Of a stretch of DNA of 64,000 nucleotides, positions 46,002 to 55,125 are shown piece by piece. Position 1 is the first letter of the stretch, and the number at the start of each line of letters is the position of its first letter. The notes below the pieces were generated by a model. The model saw nothing but the letters and a program-made list of their open reading frames with translations, was not told where the DNA came from and did no database searches. The stretch comes from Myxococcus xanthus (lineage in GTDB: Bacteria > Myxococcota > Myxococcia > Myxococcales > Myxococcaceae): positions 1-64,000 of the forward strand of contig NZ_JABFNS010000012.1 in assembly GCF_013116825.1 (NCBI RefSeq), given 5' to 3'. The translations under genes and the position numbers were made by a program.

Positions 46002-48193
46002 TGATCGAGTCCCGAAGGCTCATCGAGCAGGTCCTCGTCTCCGAACAGCCTTGTCTGGGAGCCGTCTTCTGCTCCTACACGTTCGACCCTTCCTACTTCG
46101 AGGACCGCATCCTGCGTGCATTGCTGCGCCTGCAGGGGGATCCGGAGGAGGAGGCTGCCCGCTACCATGAGGAGGCCCGCGCGGCGCTCCGCGAGACACC
46201 GGTGGCGTGCTTTGTCGACGCCCATGTCCGCCGGGGAGGCCGTCGCCTGCCATACGACCTCCAGCTCATCCGGGAGCGGACGTTTCACCCGAAGGTCATC
46301 CTGGTGCTGTACGACGGGGAGGCGCGCGTCGCCGTGGGCTCGGGCAATGCCACCAGGCCGGGCCACGAGCAGAACGCCGAACTCTTCTTCACGCGCACGT
46401 TGCGCTACGACGTCCCCGCCGACGCGGCGTTCCTACGGGCGGTGGACAGGTTCCTCCGTAGTTGCGCGGCGCTCGCGACCCACCCGGGAACCCAGTTGAC
46501 GCTGGTCCGCTCCGCGCTCGCGGCGAGAATCGCCGACACGCCGTTTCCCAGCGGCCACGCGCCGATGGATGCACTCTTCGTGGACACCTTCAGCGCGTCC
46601 ATGCTCGATCATCTGAAGGATGCGCTCCCCGAGGACGCGCGAGTCACTCGTGTGGGCATCCTGTCCCCGTTCTTCGAACAAGATGACCTCGACATCGCGA
46701 ATGACACAACGGGGCTCGCGTCGGTGCTCTCCGAGTTGCTCGCGCTTCGCCCCGGGAGTCGGCCGCCGCTGGATCTCGGCGTGCCCTGGGAGGACGCACC
46801 ACTCGCCCCTCCCTATCGCGGGGGAGCGCCCGTGCTTGCGGAGGGCGAAGGGCGGCTGTGGGCGTCGCGCTATCGCGAGTCGGTCGACGGCGAGAATCTC
46901 GAGCGCCTGGAGTACTTTGGGGTCAACCGCGTCACGGCGAAGCGTGTCGAACTCCAGCTCGGCTCCGGGCGGGCGGGGCGGTACGAGCGAGAGGCATTCG
47001 AGCATGAAATCGCGGAGGGGCGGATGTGGCCGCTGGAGCCACCGACGGTCCATGCGCCGAGGCGGATCCTCGAACGCATCGTCCGCGAGCACGAGGTACA
47101 GCTCTGGCTCCATCCAACGGCGACGCTGACACCTGCCGGGCGCGCAAGCCGGCGCCCCCTGCATGCCAAGCTCTTTCTGCTGACGGTGACGAGCGCGGGC
47201 AGGACGCTGACCTATGCGCTCGTCGGGTCCGCCAACGCCTCCGCCGCCGCGCTTTCGCGTGGGGTGGAGCAGGGGGGCAACGCCGAGGCGGGCGTGCTGC
47301 TCTGCCTGGACGGCGAGGTGCGCTTGTCGGAGATGTTGCCCTCGCTGGTGTGCGCGCCCTTCGAGTCGGTGCGCTTCGAGGAGCGAGAGGCGCCCGGGGC
47401 CGACGTCGACTTCTCGGCGTGGATCGAGGACGTCGTCCATGACGCGGCCGTTCGTACATTGACCGTCACCTGGAGTCAGCAGGGGCCAGAGGGACTGGAG
47501 GCCTGGTCCTGGTGGTACCTGGACAGGGAGCTGGCGAAGGGCGTGGGGCCGGGCTCGGGTCCGGTGGTGCTCTCCGACTTCGATCTGGCCGCGGCGGGAG
47601 CCGAGCTGGAGTTCCGCGCGGGGGGACGGTCGTGGCTTGTTCCCATCCGCGTCGCGGACCTCGCGATGCTGCCCACGAGTGCGCATCTGGTGGGCCTGGG
47701 AGTCCGGGAGTTGCTGGCGCTGTTGGCGCGGCGTGTGGGCGCCGAGCGGCTGTCGACCCTTCGCGAGCAGCGAGGCGTGGCGGGGGTCGACTCCGTCCTG
47801 GACTCCGTGTTTGGCGAGGGCTTTGGCCCCACGGATGTCTTCAAGGCCTGGTGGGGACTGAAGGAGGATCTGCTCGCCGCATCGACGGTCTCCGCGTTTC
47901 GTTATCGGTTGTTGGGGCCGATGGGGGCCCGGACGCTCTGGGAGCGGCTGCGCGACCTGCCTCGGGACTCCGTGTCCGATGATGAAATCTGGGTCTACGG
48001 CTGCGAGCTGCTTCGAGAACTGGAGCAGCTCGTGTTGCCCGAGAGCGCGGATCGGGAGGCGAAGCAGGCGCTGCTCGCGGAGCTGCGGACCCTGCTGCGC
48101 GCGGACTTGACGCGGCTGCGACCGCGAGGTGCGGGGTGGCTGGACGGTGTCGTTCGTTTCTACGGGCTCGAGGGCACCCATGGAAAGACGTGA
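45998..48193 (+). CDS. PLD-superfamily protein with two HxK...GSxN motifs (probable nuclease)
   Basis: 731 residues from the ATG at 45998. Two phospholipase-D-type half sites are visible. The first is H97-x-K99 (FHPKVILVL) followed by GSGNAT. The second is H389-x-K391 (LHAKLFLL) followed by GSANAS. Both have His, Lys and Ser/Asn in register, so a single polypeptide could form one complete active site. About 300 C-terminal residues have no motif I recognise. PLD-type nucleases partner with helicases in several defence systems (DISARM DrmC, the Dpd system), but those proteins are arranged differently. Here it lies between an unknown protein and an SNF2-type helicase, overlapping both genes. Confidence 0.85.
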   Translation: MMIESRRLIEQVLVSEQPCLGAVFCSYTFDPSYFEDRILRALLRLQGDPEEEAARYHEEARAALRETPVACFVDAHVRRGGRRLPYDLQLIRERTFHPKVILVLYDGEARVAVGSGNATRPGHEQNAELFFTRTLRYDVPADAAFLRAVDRFLRSCAALATHPGTQLTLVRSALAARIADTPFPSGHAPMDALFVDTFSASMLDHLKDALPEDARVTRVGILSPFFEQDDLDIANDTTGLASVLSELLALRPGSRPPLDLGVPWEDAPLAPPYRGGAPVLAEGEGRLWASRYRESVDGENLERLEYFGVNRVTAKRVELQLGSGRAGRYEREAFEHEIAEGRMWPLEPPTVHAPRRILERIVREHEVQLWLHPTATLTPAGRASRRPLHAKLFLLTVTSAGRTLTYALVGSANASAAALSRGVEQGGNAEAGVLLCLDGEVRLSEMLPSLVCAPFESVRFEEREAPGADVDFSAWIEDVVHDAAVRTLTVTWSQQGPEGLEAWSWWYLDRELAKGVGPGSGPVVLSDFDLAAAGAELEFRAGGRSWLVPIRVADLAMLPTSAHLVGLGVRELLALLARRVGAERLSTLREQRGVAGVDSVLDSVFGEGFGPTDVFKAWWGLKEDLLAASTVSAFRYRLLGPMGARTLWERLRDLPRDSVSDDEIWVYGCELLRELEQLVLPESADREAKQALLAELRTLLRADLTRLRPRGAGWLDGVVRFYGLEGTHGKT

Positions 48194-51113
48194 GCGGACG
48201 TGGTTGCGGAGCTTCCTGCACCTGGATGCACGGGCCGATTCGACGGTGGTGCCCCTGCGTGACATCGAGCGACAGGAGGACACCGTCCTCCGTGCGCTGG
48301 AGATGTTCGATGACCAGCCAGGAGTCGTGCTGGCGGATGAAGTGGGGATGGGGAAGACGTATGAGGCGCTCGGCGTCCTTGCGGCCCGGTTGCATCTGAT
48401 GCCGGACGCCCGGGCGCTGATTCTCACCCCGGGGCCCGACCTCAATACGAAGTGGTCCAAGGAGCTGCGTGCCTTCTGTGACACCAGCCGCCCCATGTAT
48501 CGGGGCTTCGCGGGGCAGTCCAAGGCCGCGAGCACCCTGGCGGAGCTGGTCGCGGCCGCTCGCGAGACGCGAATCACCATCGCGCCCGTGAACATCTTCG
48601 CGGGAAGTCGCTCCCTGGCGGACCAGGCCTGGCTGCTTTCGTTGTGGGCGGATGCACAGGGGCTCGCCGGCAATCAGGTGGCGGCCATCTTTCGTCGCTA
48701 CCGGGAGGGCGCGGTGGCGCGCGTGGACGTCGAGCAGCAGGCGTTCCTTGATACCTTCGAGTGGTCGGTCATCAGGCCCCATGTCCGAGAGGCGTTGAGG
48801 AGACACAAGCAGCGCGCGGGAGAGGGCTCACTCGATGCGCTCTGGAAGAGCGAGGAGTACGACGGCTTCGCGAACCAGCGGTGGGTCGATGATGCGCTGA
48901 TGGACCTGCGCTTCCGCCTGGTCGGGCAGCTCATCCCCGACTTCGACCTGCTCATCGTTGACGAGGCCCACAAGCTGAAGAACGTGGACTCGGTGCGGGC
49001 CACCGGGGTGCGCACTGTTTTCGAGGGGCGCTTCGACAAGGCGCTGTTCCTCACGGCCACGCCGTTTCAGCTCTCTGTCGACGAGCTGAAGCAGGTGCTC
49101 TCGCTCTTCGCCCTGGCCCGGTCCGCGCCTGCTGACCTGATGGAGCAGGCCCAGCGATTGTTGGACGACGTGGCGGACTACAAGCAGGCATACAACGAGC
49201 TTGAGCGTGTCTGGTCACAAGCGGACGAGGCCGTCGTCTCGGACTTCGGCGCGTTGTTTTCCAGGGACCCCCAACTCGTGGAGGAGCCGGCGGATGCGTC
49301 CCTGCGGGCGGTGGTCCTGTGCGCGCGCCGGTTGCTGTCCCTGAAGGCGGAGCGCATCGAGCCGGGCTTCCGGCGGTGGATGATTCGGAGCCTCCGGGAG
49401 GACAAGCGTGTCTACCGCAGGAGCCACCGCTCCCGGCTGCGGGCCCAGGGTGGGGCGGGCGTTCCCTTCATGCTTTACGAGCGGTTCATCGCGGAGCTCT
49501 TCCGGGAGAAGAGCCGAACCCATAAGGCGGCGGTTCAGATCAACATGGTCTCCTCCTACGGCGCCGCGCGCGAGGGGGCGCTGCTCTCGAGTGAGCGGCA
49601 GGCCCTGCCTGACGGCGACGCCGAGGTCTACCGCGGGCTCTTGCGAAGCGTGGTGGGGGAGCTGCGCGTGGAGCAGGGGGGCCACCCGAAGGTGGACCAC
49701 GTCGTGCGGGACGCGCTGGAGGCTGTCGCTCGCGACGAGAAGACGCTCATCTTCTGCGCCCGCATCGAGACGCTCCGTGAGCTGAAGCGGAGAATCGAGG
49801 CGGAGTGGGAGAATCTCCTGCTGGAGCGATGGAGGAAGGTGTTTCCAGCCGCGAGCCACGGCGACATCTTCGAGCATGAATTGGGCGGCAAGCGGGTGGA
49901 TGGACATCACTCTCGCCTGCGTGATCGGTTCGGCCGCGCTCAGGATGCGCTCTACCTCGCGCTGCGAGAGCGGTATACCGGTACGCTGCTGGAGAGCGTC
50001 GTGGTGGAAGGGGCCCACCTTGAACGCGTCATCGAGCGGGCGAACGGCCTCCTGCGCCAGCAACGCGTTTCGAAGACGCAAGCGGAGAGGATGGACTGGT
50101 CCCTGGTCAAACGCTGTGTCGAGCAGGCCGTGGCCCTCTTCGTGCGAGACGGAGTATTGGCGGGGGATGTCGACCCGGAGGTGTTGAGGCGCCTGACGGA
50201 CGCGCGCTTCGTGGCGCTCGGCTTCGACCTCGTCGCCGACGATGTCGAGGACTCCGCCGAGGGGGACAGGACGCCTTCCTGGTCGATTGACGCAGGGGCC
50301 GCGGCCCTCGTGCTTCGCCGCGAGCATCTCTGGTCCTACCTCAAGGCGCCCCTGCTCGAGGTACCTCCCGAGCTGCGGATCCGCACCGTCGAGCGGCTCG
50401 CCAGCTACCTCGTCGCTCGCAATGTCCCCTTCCTTCCGGAGCTGCTGGCATTCGCGAAGGAGCAGGGCGTTGACGTGGAGGCGGTGGAGTCCCGGGCGCT
50501 GTTGTCGGTGGTGGACCGCTTCTGGACCACGCCTCGGGGACGGCCCTGGTTTGAATTGCTGAAGCGCTTCCTGACCTATGCGGGGAAGCTCGACGAGGAG
50601 CGGCGGCGCGAAGTGCTCGATGATGCGGTTCACGCGGGTGCGCTCGTCCGCCACACCGTGGATGGCGAGAGCCGGGAGCGGCTGCGCGAGGCCTTCAACA
50701 CGCCCCTGTACCCGATGGTCCTCGTGGCCAACGAGGTCATGCAGGAGGGGCTGGACCTGCATCATCACTGCCGTCGGGTGGTTCATCACGACCTGGCGTG
50801 GAACCCCGCGCAGCTCGAGCAGCGCGTGGGGCGCGTCGACCGACTGGGGTCGCTCGTCCAGCGGCTTCGCGCGCGACAGCCGGACACCACCCTGGACGTT
50901 CACCTTCCGTTGATTGCCAACACCATCGACGAGCGCCTGGAGCGAACGGTTCGGCTGCGGGAGCGCTGGCTGGAGTTCCTTCTGGGGGCGGCGCCCCGCA
51001 TCGAGGAGTACGGCTTGGCGGATGACCCCCTGAAGCCTCTGCCAGAGGCCTTCGCGCAGGCGCTCCGCGTGGAGCTGGGGCCCGTGGCGAAGGCACGGCT
51101 GCCAGACGGTTGA
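48180..51113 (+). CDS. SNF2/RapA-type superfamily 2 helicase
   Basis: 977 residues from the ATG at 48180, which follows a GAGGG site and overlaps the PLD-type gene by 14 bases. Motifs: Walker A with K59 (ADEVGMGKT), DEAH box at 261 (LLIVDEAHKLKN), motif III LTATPF near 293, and a C-terminal RecA domain with QEGLDLHHHCRRVVHHDL and QLEQRVGRVDRLG near 880. A long insert of about 350 residues between the two RecA cores carries many charged helices. No nuclease or methylase motif is fused. RapA/SNF2-type translocases move along double-stranded DNA; with a PLD-type nuclease this suggests recognition and cutting of invading DNA. Confidence 0.9.
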   Translation: MERRERTWLRSFLHLDARADSTVVPLRDIERQEDTVLRALEMFDDQPGVVLADEVGMGKTYEALGVLAARLHLMPDARALILTPGPDLNTKWSKELRAFCDTSRPMYRGFAGQSKAASTLAELVAAARETRITIAPVNIFAGSRSLADQAWLLSLWADAQGLAGNQVAAIFRRYREGAVARVDVEQQAFLDTFEWSVIRPHVREALRRHKQRAGEGSLDALWKSEEYDGFANQRWVDDALMDLRFRLVGQLIPDFDLLIVDEAHKLKNVDSVRATGVRTVFEGRFDKALFLTATPFQLSVDELKQVLSLFALARSAPADLMEQAQRLLDDVADYKQAYNELERVWSQADEAVVSDFGALFSRDPQLVEEPADASLRAVVLCARRLLSLKAERIEPGFRRWMIRSLREDKRVYRRSHRSRLRAQGGAGVPFMLYERFIAELFREKSRTHKAAVQINMVSSYGAAREGALLSSERQALPDGDAEVYRGLLRSVVGELRVEQGGHPKVDHVVRDALEAVARDEKTLIFCARIETLRELKRRIEAEWENLLLERWRKVFPAASHGDIFEHELGGKRVDGHHSRLRDRFGRAQDALYLALRERYTGTLLESVVVEGAHLERVIERANGLLRQQRVSKTQAERMDWSLVKRCVEQAVALFVRDGVLAGDVDPEVLRRLTDARFVALGFDLVADDVEDSAEGDRTPSWSIDAGAAALVLRREHLWSYLKAPLLEVPPELRIRTVERLASYLVARNVPFLPELLAFAKEQGVDVEAVESRALLSVVDRFWTTPRGRPWFELLKRFLTYAGKLDEERRREVLDDAVHAGALVRHTVDGESRERLREAFNTPLYPMVLVANEVMQEGLDLHHHCRRVVHHDLAWNPAQLEQRVGRVDRLGSLVQRLRARQPDTTLDVHLPLIANTIDERLERTVRLRERWLEFLLGAAPRIEEYGLADDPLKPLPEAFAQALRVELGPVAKARLPDG

Positions 51114-51282
51114 TGCTCATTTCGGTACGGAGGCCGTATCGCAATCGAGCGCCGCCAGGTTCCTGGTTTTATTCGGTTTTTCTCGATTTGCGCCCCCATG
51201 CGGCCCTGCGGATTCCAAGATTTTGGGAAACCGGACGCAACTCCGGGAGGGCCGTGACGACAATGGGAACCAGGAGACCTGA

Positions 51283-51981
51283 ATGTCCACGTCCATCAAT
51301 TCGAGCCGCCGGGGAGCATCTTCCTCCTACCTGATTCGCAAGGGGGACACCCTCTCGGAGCTCGCCGTTCGCTTCAAGACGTCGGTGAAGGAGTTGGCGC
51401 GCATCAACAACATCGCCAATCCGGACCTCATCTACGCGGGGGCCACGCTGCGCCTCCCTGGGAGCGCTGGCGGCCGCGCCACGGGCCACAGCGGCAAGGA
51501 CTCCTTCGACTCTGGCAAGAGCGGTCCGCGGGGCTCTGGCGGTGCGTCGGGCGGCGGAGCGGTCAGCGGGAGCGGCGGTGTGGCCCCGGGCCAGGCGACC
51601 CCCGCGATGCGCAGGCTCGCCGAGGCGGGCCGTCAGGCCGCGCTGAGCATGGGCGGGTACAACAGCCAGGGCCTGTGCGCCACGGGTGTGAGCCGGGCCA
51701 TCCAGAACGCCTTCGGCTTCAAGGTCTGGGGCAACGGCAACCAGATCGACAACAACCTGCCGCGCGACAAGTTCAAGCAGGTCAACATGTCGCTCGAGCA
51801 GGCGCTGAAGATTCCGGGCCTCGTCCTCACCTGGGAGAGCACCTCCACTCGACTGGGCAGCATCTACGGCCACACGGCCATCACCACCGGCGACGGCCAC
51901 TCGTCCGCCAGTGACTTCATCGAGCGCAACACGACCAACAGCGGCCGCACCGGCTTCAAGGTCTTCATGCCCCTCATCTAG
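51283..51981 (+). CDS. LysM-domain protein with CHAP-like C-terminal region
   Basis: 232 residues; the ATG has an AGGAG site. A LysM domain covers residues about 14-59 (YLIRKGDTLSELAVRFKTS, INNIANPDLIYAGATLRLP), which binds peptidoglycan sugars. A Gly/Ser-rich linker follows. The C-terminal half has C132 in GLCATGV and H197 in YGHTAITTG, an arrangement like CHAP amidases or endopeptidases. No signal peptide is seen, so export would need another route, or the protein acts on lysis. It begins 170 bases after the helicase gene and ends before a hairpin. Whether it belongs to the cassette is unclear. Confidence 0.8.
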   Translation: MSTSINSSRRGASSSYLIRKGDTLSELAVRFKTSVKELARINNIANPDLIYAGATLRLPGSAGGRATGHSGKDSFDSGKSGPRGSGGASGGGAVSGSGGVAPGQATPAMRRLAEAGRQAALSMGGYNSQGLCATGVSRAIQNAFGFKVWGNGNQIDNNLPRDKFKQVNMSLEQALKIPGLVLTWESTSTRLGSIYGHTAITTGDGHSSASDFIERNTTNSGRTGFKVFMPLI

Positions 51982-52009
51982 TTCCGCCGCACGGTGGAAC
52001 CTGTCGTCT

Positions 52010-52042
52010 CATCGCCTCCGGGGCATTTGACCGGAGGCGATG
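52010..52042 (+). terminator. Hairpin terminator-like element after the LysM gene
   Basis: A perfect 12-bp stem (CATCGCCTCCGG / CCGGAGGCGATG) with a nine-base loop lies 28 bases after the stop codon. There is no T-run after it, as is common for stable hairpins in GC-rich genomes. It probably ends or protects the transcript. Confidence 0.55.
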
Positions 52043-52162
52043 TCGTGTCCGGGATTCAAGTTCACGGGGGACCGGCGCCTGACGGAGCCCCCTCCACATG
52101 CCGGATTGCGGCCCAATCGAGTCACGTACTTGTCCGCGAAACAGCAGGCTCGGCACCTGTCA

Positions 52163-52194
52163 TGACACGTCAAGTGAAAGCGCTTGACGCGTCA
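52163..52194. repeat. 12-bp inverted repeat upstream of the 185-residue gene
   Basis: TGACACGTCAAG and CTTGACGCGTCA are inverted copies with one mismatch and an eight-base spacer. It lies about 95 bases before the next start codon and contains a TTGACG hexamer, so it could be an operator at a promoter or a transcript hairpin. The rest of the 300-base gap around it holds only the LysM terminator-like hairpin. Confidence 0.45.
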
Positions 52195-52289
52195 GTCGCT
52201 CCTTCCGGTCAAGTCCCTCATCTTGTGTCGTGGGTTCGGAGGGGGCGGGGTTGTTCCGCGTCCACCGAGGGGCGAGAGTGGGCGCCGCG

Positions 52290-52847
52290 ATGAGTGAATC
52301 CCCTGATGCGTTCCTGCTCGGCATGTTCCAGAAGTCGGGCCTGGTCTGTGGCTCCGTGGACGAGGCCTGGCAGCGCTCCGAGTACCTCTATCCCTTGCTG
52401 GGCTGGCTGACGGCGCGGTTCCCCGAGCCCACGGCCTTCCAGATTTGTGCGGAGTGGTTGCGGCTGGCAGCGACGCGCGTCGAGGGCGCCGGCGCCGCCG
52501 CGGACCTCTTCGCCCAGGCCCGCGGTGAGGCCTATCGCCAGGGGCATGTCAGCGCGGGGGCGCTGGGGGACCTGCGCAACACGTCCATCCTCGAACAGAA
52601 GCCCGCCGTCGCCGCGTTCGCGGACGCCGCCAGCCACCTGTGTGAAGTCTGGGCCGCGGTGACGACGAACGAAGCGGACGCGGAGACGAATCCCTGGGCC
52701 CGCGCCAAGGCCGCCGCGGGCGCCATGGTGACGGCGCTGGTGGTGCAGCGAGGTCATGACGGGAACGAGCCGGCGGCGAAGGCGCAGGCGCGTGTCGAGC
52801 TCACCGAGCTCCTGCGCACTGCCCGGGCCGCCGTCACCGCCCGCTGA
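52290..52847 (+). CDS. Hypothetical helical protein
   Basis: 185 residues from the ATG at 52290; upstream extension to 52230 has no ribosome site. The sequence is helical and soluble (LLGMFQKSGLVCGSVDEAWQ, AEWLRLAATRVEGAGAAADL, AAAGAMVTALVVQR). No family recognised. It stands alone between a 12-bp inverted repeat upstream and a hairpin downstream, so it may be a separately regulated single gene. Confidence 0.6.
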   Translation: MSESPDAFLLGMFQKSGLVCGSVDEAWQRSEYLYPLLGWLTARFPEPTAFQICAEWLRLAATRVEGAGAAADLFAQARGEAYRQGHVSAGALGDLRNTSILEQKPAVAAFADAASHLCEVWAAVTTNEADAETNPWARAKAAAGAMVTALVVQRGHDGNEPAAKAQARVELTELLRTARAAVTAR

Positions 52848-52884
52848 GGCAGCCGTCAACCCGGCGGCGAAGGTGTTGCCCCGC

Positions 52885-52905
52885 AGGACCGGTTCTCCCG
52901 GTCCT
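52885..52905 (+). terminator. Hairpin after the 185-residue gene
   Basis: AGGACCGG and CCGGTCCT form a perfect 8-bp stem with a five-base loop, 37 bases after the stop codon at 52847. There is no T-run. It plausibly separates this gene from the metal-ATPase operon that follows. Confidence 0.45.
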
Positions 52906-53059
52906 CGAATCTCCCTAGCTTGAGTGCGCCGATTCCTGGAAGCCCACATCGGATGCACCCCCCACCAGCCGTGTCGCGTCCTCCAGGTCTGGCGCGCACG
53001 GCTGTTCCGCACTCATGCCCATGACACGAACCGCTCCATACCACCCGGAAGACGCCGCG

Positions 53060-54238
53060 ATGCCTGCGGCCGCACTGCACCCGTTGCGAGACTTCGCCGA
53101 GAAGCTCGGGCGTGAGTTGCGCTTCGAGGACATCCGTTCGGGCGCGTGGCACGCCCGGCTGGTGACCGCCTACGTGCGTCACTACGAGGCGCGGCGCGCC
53201 GGTACCGCGTCCGCCGTCCGTGCGTCCGAGACGGATGCCCTCATCCGGCGTGCCAGCAAGGAAGCTGCGCTGGTGGGGGCAAGCGCCGCGGGTATCTCCA
53301 CCAGCGCGGCCATGTTCACCCTGGACACCGGCTTCGTGGGAGCACTCGTGGCCGTCCCCGTGGCCGGAGCCGCCATGGGATTGGACACGATGCTGCGCTC
53401 GCTCATCCAGGCCCGGATGATGTGCGACGTGGCGTCCGCGTTCGGCTTGCGCATCGACCCGGATGACCCGTGGGATCTGCTCCACCTGAACGCCCTCACG
53501 TCGGGCTCGGAGACGTGGGAGGACTCGGACCACGGCGGTGCCGGGCTCGTGGGCCGGATGCTGACCGAGGACACGGAGGCGGCGGAGCGGAAGCTGGGCA
53601 ACCGCTTGATGGGCGAGGGCGTGCTGCGAAACCTCCTTCCCTTCGCCAGCGTCCTGACCTCCTCCGTCACCAGCTGGCGGCACACTCGCCGGCTGGGCGA
53701 GGCCTCGGTGGCGTATGCGCGCTACCGCCGCGCCCTGGATGATGCGTTCTCCGCCGTGCGCGCCGTGGACGCGCGGTGCGTGGAGCTGCTCATCGAAGGC
53801 GCCTGGTGCCTGTTTGGAACGGACGGGGACCTGCGGTCCGAGGCGACGGTCATGCTGGCGCACCTGCTGCGCAACAGCCCTTCCGCGGCGCGCAAGCGGC
53901 TGCTGGAGCGCCTGGGCGAAGACGAGGCGCAGTGGGTCGAGCGTCTCCACGAGGTACCCGAGCCCGCGCGGGATGCCTTCCTGCACGCGCTCGAGGTGAT
54001 TGCCGCGGTGGACCTGTCCATGTCGAACGCGGAGTGGTTGCTGCTGCGACAGGCCGCCGCCGCGCTCAACCGCCCGTTGCGCCGCGAGCGGGTGCAGGCC
54101 CTGCTGAAGCAGTTCCGGACCCAAGGCGTCGTTCGTGCGCCGCAGGGCGACTCGTTCGAGCCGCGCGACGGGCGGATGCCGTCGTCTCCCGTCGTCGGGC
54201 TGGACGCTGACGCCCATGCCGCTCCGGGGGGGCTATGA
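53060..54238 (+). CDS. EcsC/TerB-like protein, first gene of a P-type ATPase operon
   Basis: 392 residues from the ATG at 53060, which has GGAAG at eight bases; upstream ATGs at 53015 and 53021 lack a site. The middle carries a glycine/alanine-rich hydrophobic stretch (AALVGASAAGISTSAAMF, GALVAVPVAGAAMGLD) like EcsC-family proteins. The C-terminal 120 residues are helical and end like a TerB-type domain (LSMSNAEWLLLRQAAAAL). The function of the EcsC family is unsettled; TerB-like domains are linked to metal or stress responses. The stop overlaps the next start (ATGA). Co-expression with an HMA-like protein and a transport ATPase points to metal homeostasis at the membrane. Confidence 0.65.
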   Translation: MPAAALHPLRDFAEKLGRELRFEDIRSGAWHARLVTAYVRHYEARRAGTASAVRASETDALIRRASKEAALVGASAAGISTSAAMFTLDTGFVGALVAVPVAGAAMGLDTMLRSLIQARMMCDVASAFGLRIDPDDPWDLLHLNALTSGSETWEDSDHGGAGLVGRMLTEDTEAAERKLGNRLMGEGVLRNLLPFASVLTSSVTSWRHTRRLGEASVAYARYRRALDDAFSAVRAVDARCVELLIEGAWCLFGTDGDLRSEATVMLAHLLRNSPSAARKRLLERLGEDEAQWVERLHEVPEPARDAFLHALEVIAAVDLSMSNAEWLLLRQAAAALNRPLRRERVQALLKQFRTQGVVRAPQGDSFEPRDGRMPSSPVVGLDADAHAAPGGL

Positions 54239-54507
54239 AGACGGCGGTGGCATTCCTGGCGGGCGTGGCCAGCGGCTGGATGGCCCGGAGCACCGTCGAC
54301 AACTCACGCGGCGCGGTCGTCTCCGTCGCGACGGCGGCGTTTGATTTGGTGGCGTGGACGCGGCGGGTCATCGCCACCGAGCGTGAGTACCTCTCCGACC
54401 TGGTGGCGGAGGCGCGCTCTCGGGCGAACCTCCATCAGGCCCACAGCCGGCGTGCGGCGGACGGTGGCGCCCGGCCCGTCGCGGACAGCCGAGAGGGGCA
54501 CGCATGA
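54235..54507 (+). CDS. Small single-span membrane protein (PacL-like layout)
   Basis: 90 residues. The N-terminal segment (VAFLAGVASGWMARS) is a short membrane span. A helical region with AAFDLVAWTRRV follows, and the tail carries several His (LHQAHSRR, final EGHA). The layout recalls mycobacterial PacL/DUF1490 proteins, which sit next to Ctp P-type ATPases and act as their metal chaperones. Sequence identity to that family is not claimed. It overlaps the genes on both sides by four bases. Confidence 0.6.
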   Translation: MKTAVAFLAGVASGWMARSTVDNSRGAVVSVATAAFDLVAWTRRVIATEREYLSDLVAEARSRANLHQAHSRRAADGGARPVADSREGHA

Positions 54508-55088
54508 GGCTCGACCCGGACTCGGGCACCATCGAAGGGGAGTGGTTGTTGCTCGTGCACCACTCCCCGGGCCGGCTTCGCGTGCGCGCGAGCTGCTTCC
54601 GAGATGACTCGGAAATCGCGGACCGCGTGCGCGGTGAGCTGGGGGAGACGCAAGGCGTGTTCGGCACCGTCCATTCTCCTCTCACGGGCAGCTTGCTCGT
54701 CGAATACAGCCCGGACGAGGCCGACGTGGAATCGCTCCTGGCGGCCATCGTCGACTCGGCGGGCCTGGACGGCATCGTTGACGCCAAGTTCATGGTGAAG
54801 TCGCGGAAGGCCCCGGCCGAGCACGTGGTGAGCGGCGCCCGGTGGCTGGACGGACTGGCGCGTGAGCTGACGGGGGCGGGCCTCTACGAGTTGATTCCCA
54901 TGGTGCTGACGGCCACGGGCATCTACTCGCTGGTGGCGAACCCGTCGCAGAAGGGCTGGCTGCCTCGCTGGGACAACGCGCTGTACTGGGCCTACAGCGT
55001 GTTCCGTGACGGTGTGCGGGAGCAGGAGCTGGAAGACGCCGCTGGCGTCAGCGGGACAGTGGCCTTCCGGCCCCGGCCCCACGCGTGA
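54504..55088 (+). CDS. HMA-like domain membrane-associated protein
   Basis: 194 residues with a GAGAGGGG ribosome site. The first 90 residues have the HMA_2-type pattern (HHSPGRLRVRASCF, TVHSPLTGSLLVEY) of a ferredoxin-like metal-binding fold but without the CxxC pair. A hydrophobic helix (GLYELIPMVLTATGIYSLVA) near 130-150 suggests membrane attachment. The same PGRLRVR-type motif occurs twice in the N-terminus of the ATPase encoded next, so the two proteins probably share a partner or metal. Confidence 0.7.
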   Translation: MRLDPDSGTIEGEWLLLVHHSPGRLRVRASCFRDDSEIADRVRGELGETQGVFGTVHSPLTGSLLVEYSPDEADVESLLAAIVDSAGLDGIVDAKFMVKSRKAPAEHVVSGARWLDGLARELTGAGLYELIPMVLTATGIYSLVANPSQKGWLPRWDNALYWAYSVFRDGVREQELEDAAGVSGTVAFRPRPHA

Positions 55089-55125
55089 GGCCGCGGTTGC
55101 ACTGCGTTCAGCTCGGGGGGCGTTC

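Noticed and set aside
44598-51113. Assignment of the cassette as DISARM or Dpd
   Set aside because: No methylase, DrmA/DrmB or 7-deazaguanine genes are present, and the PLD protein is far longer than DrmC with two motifs.
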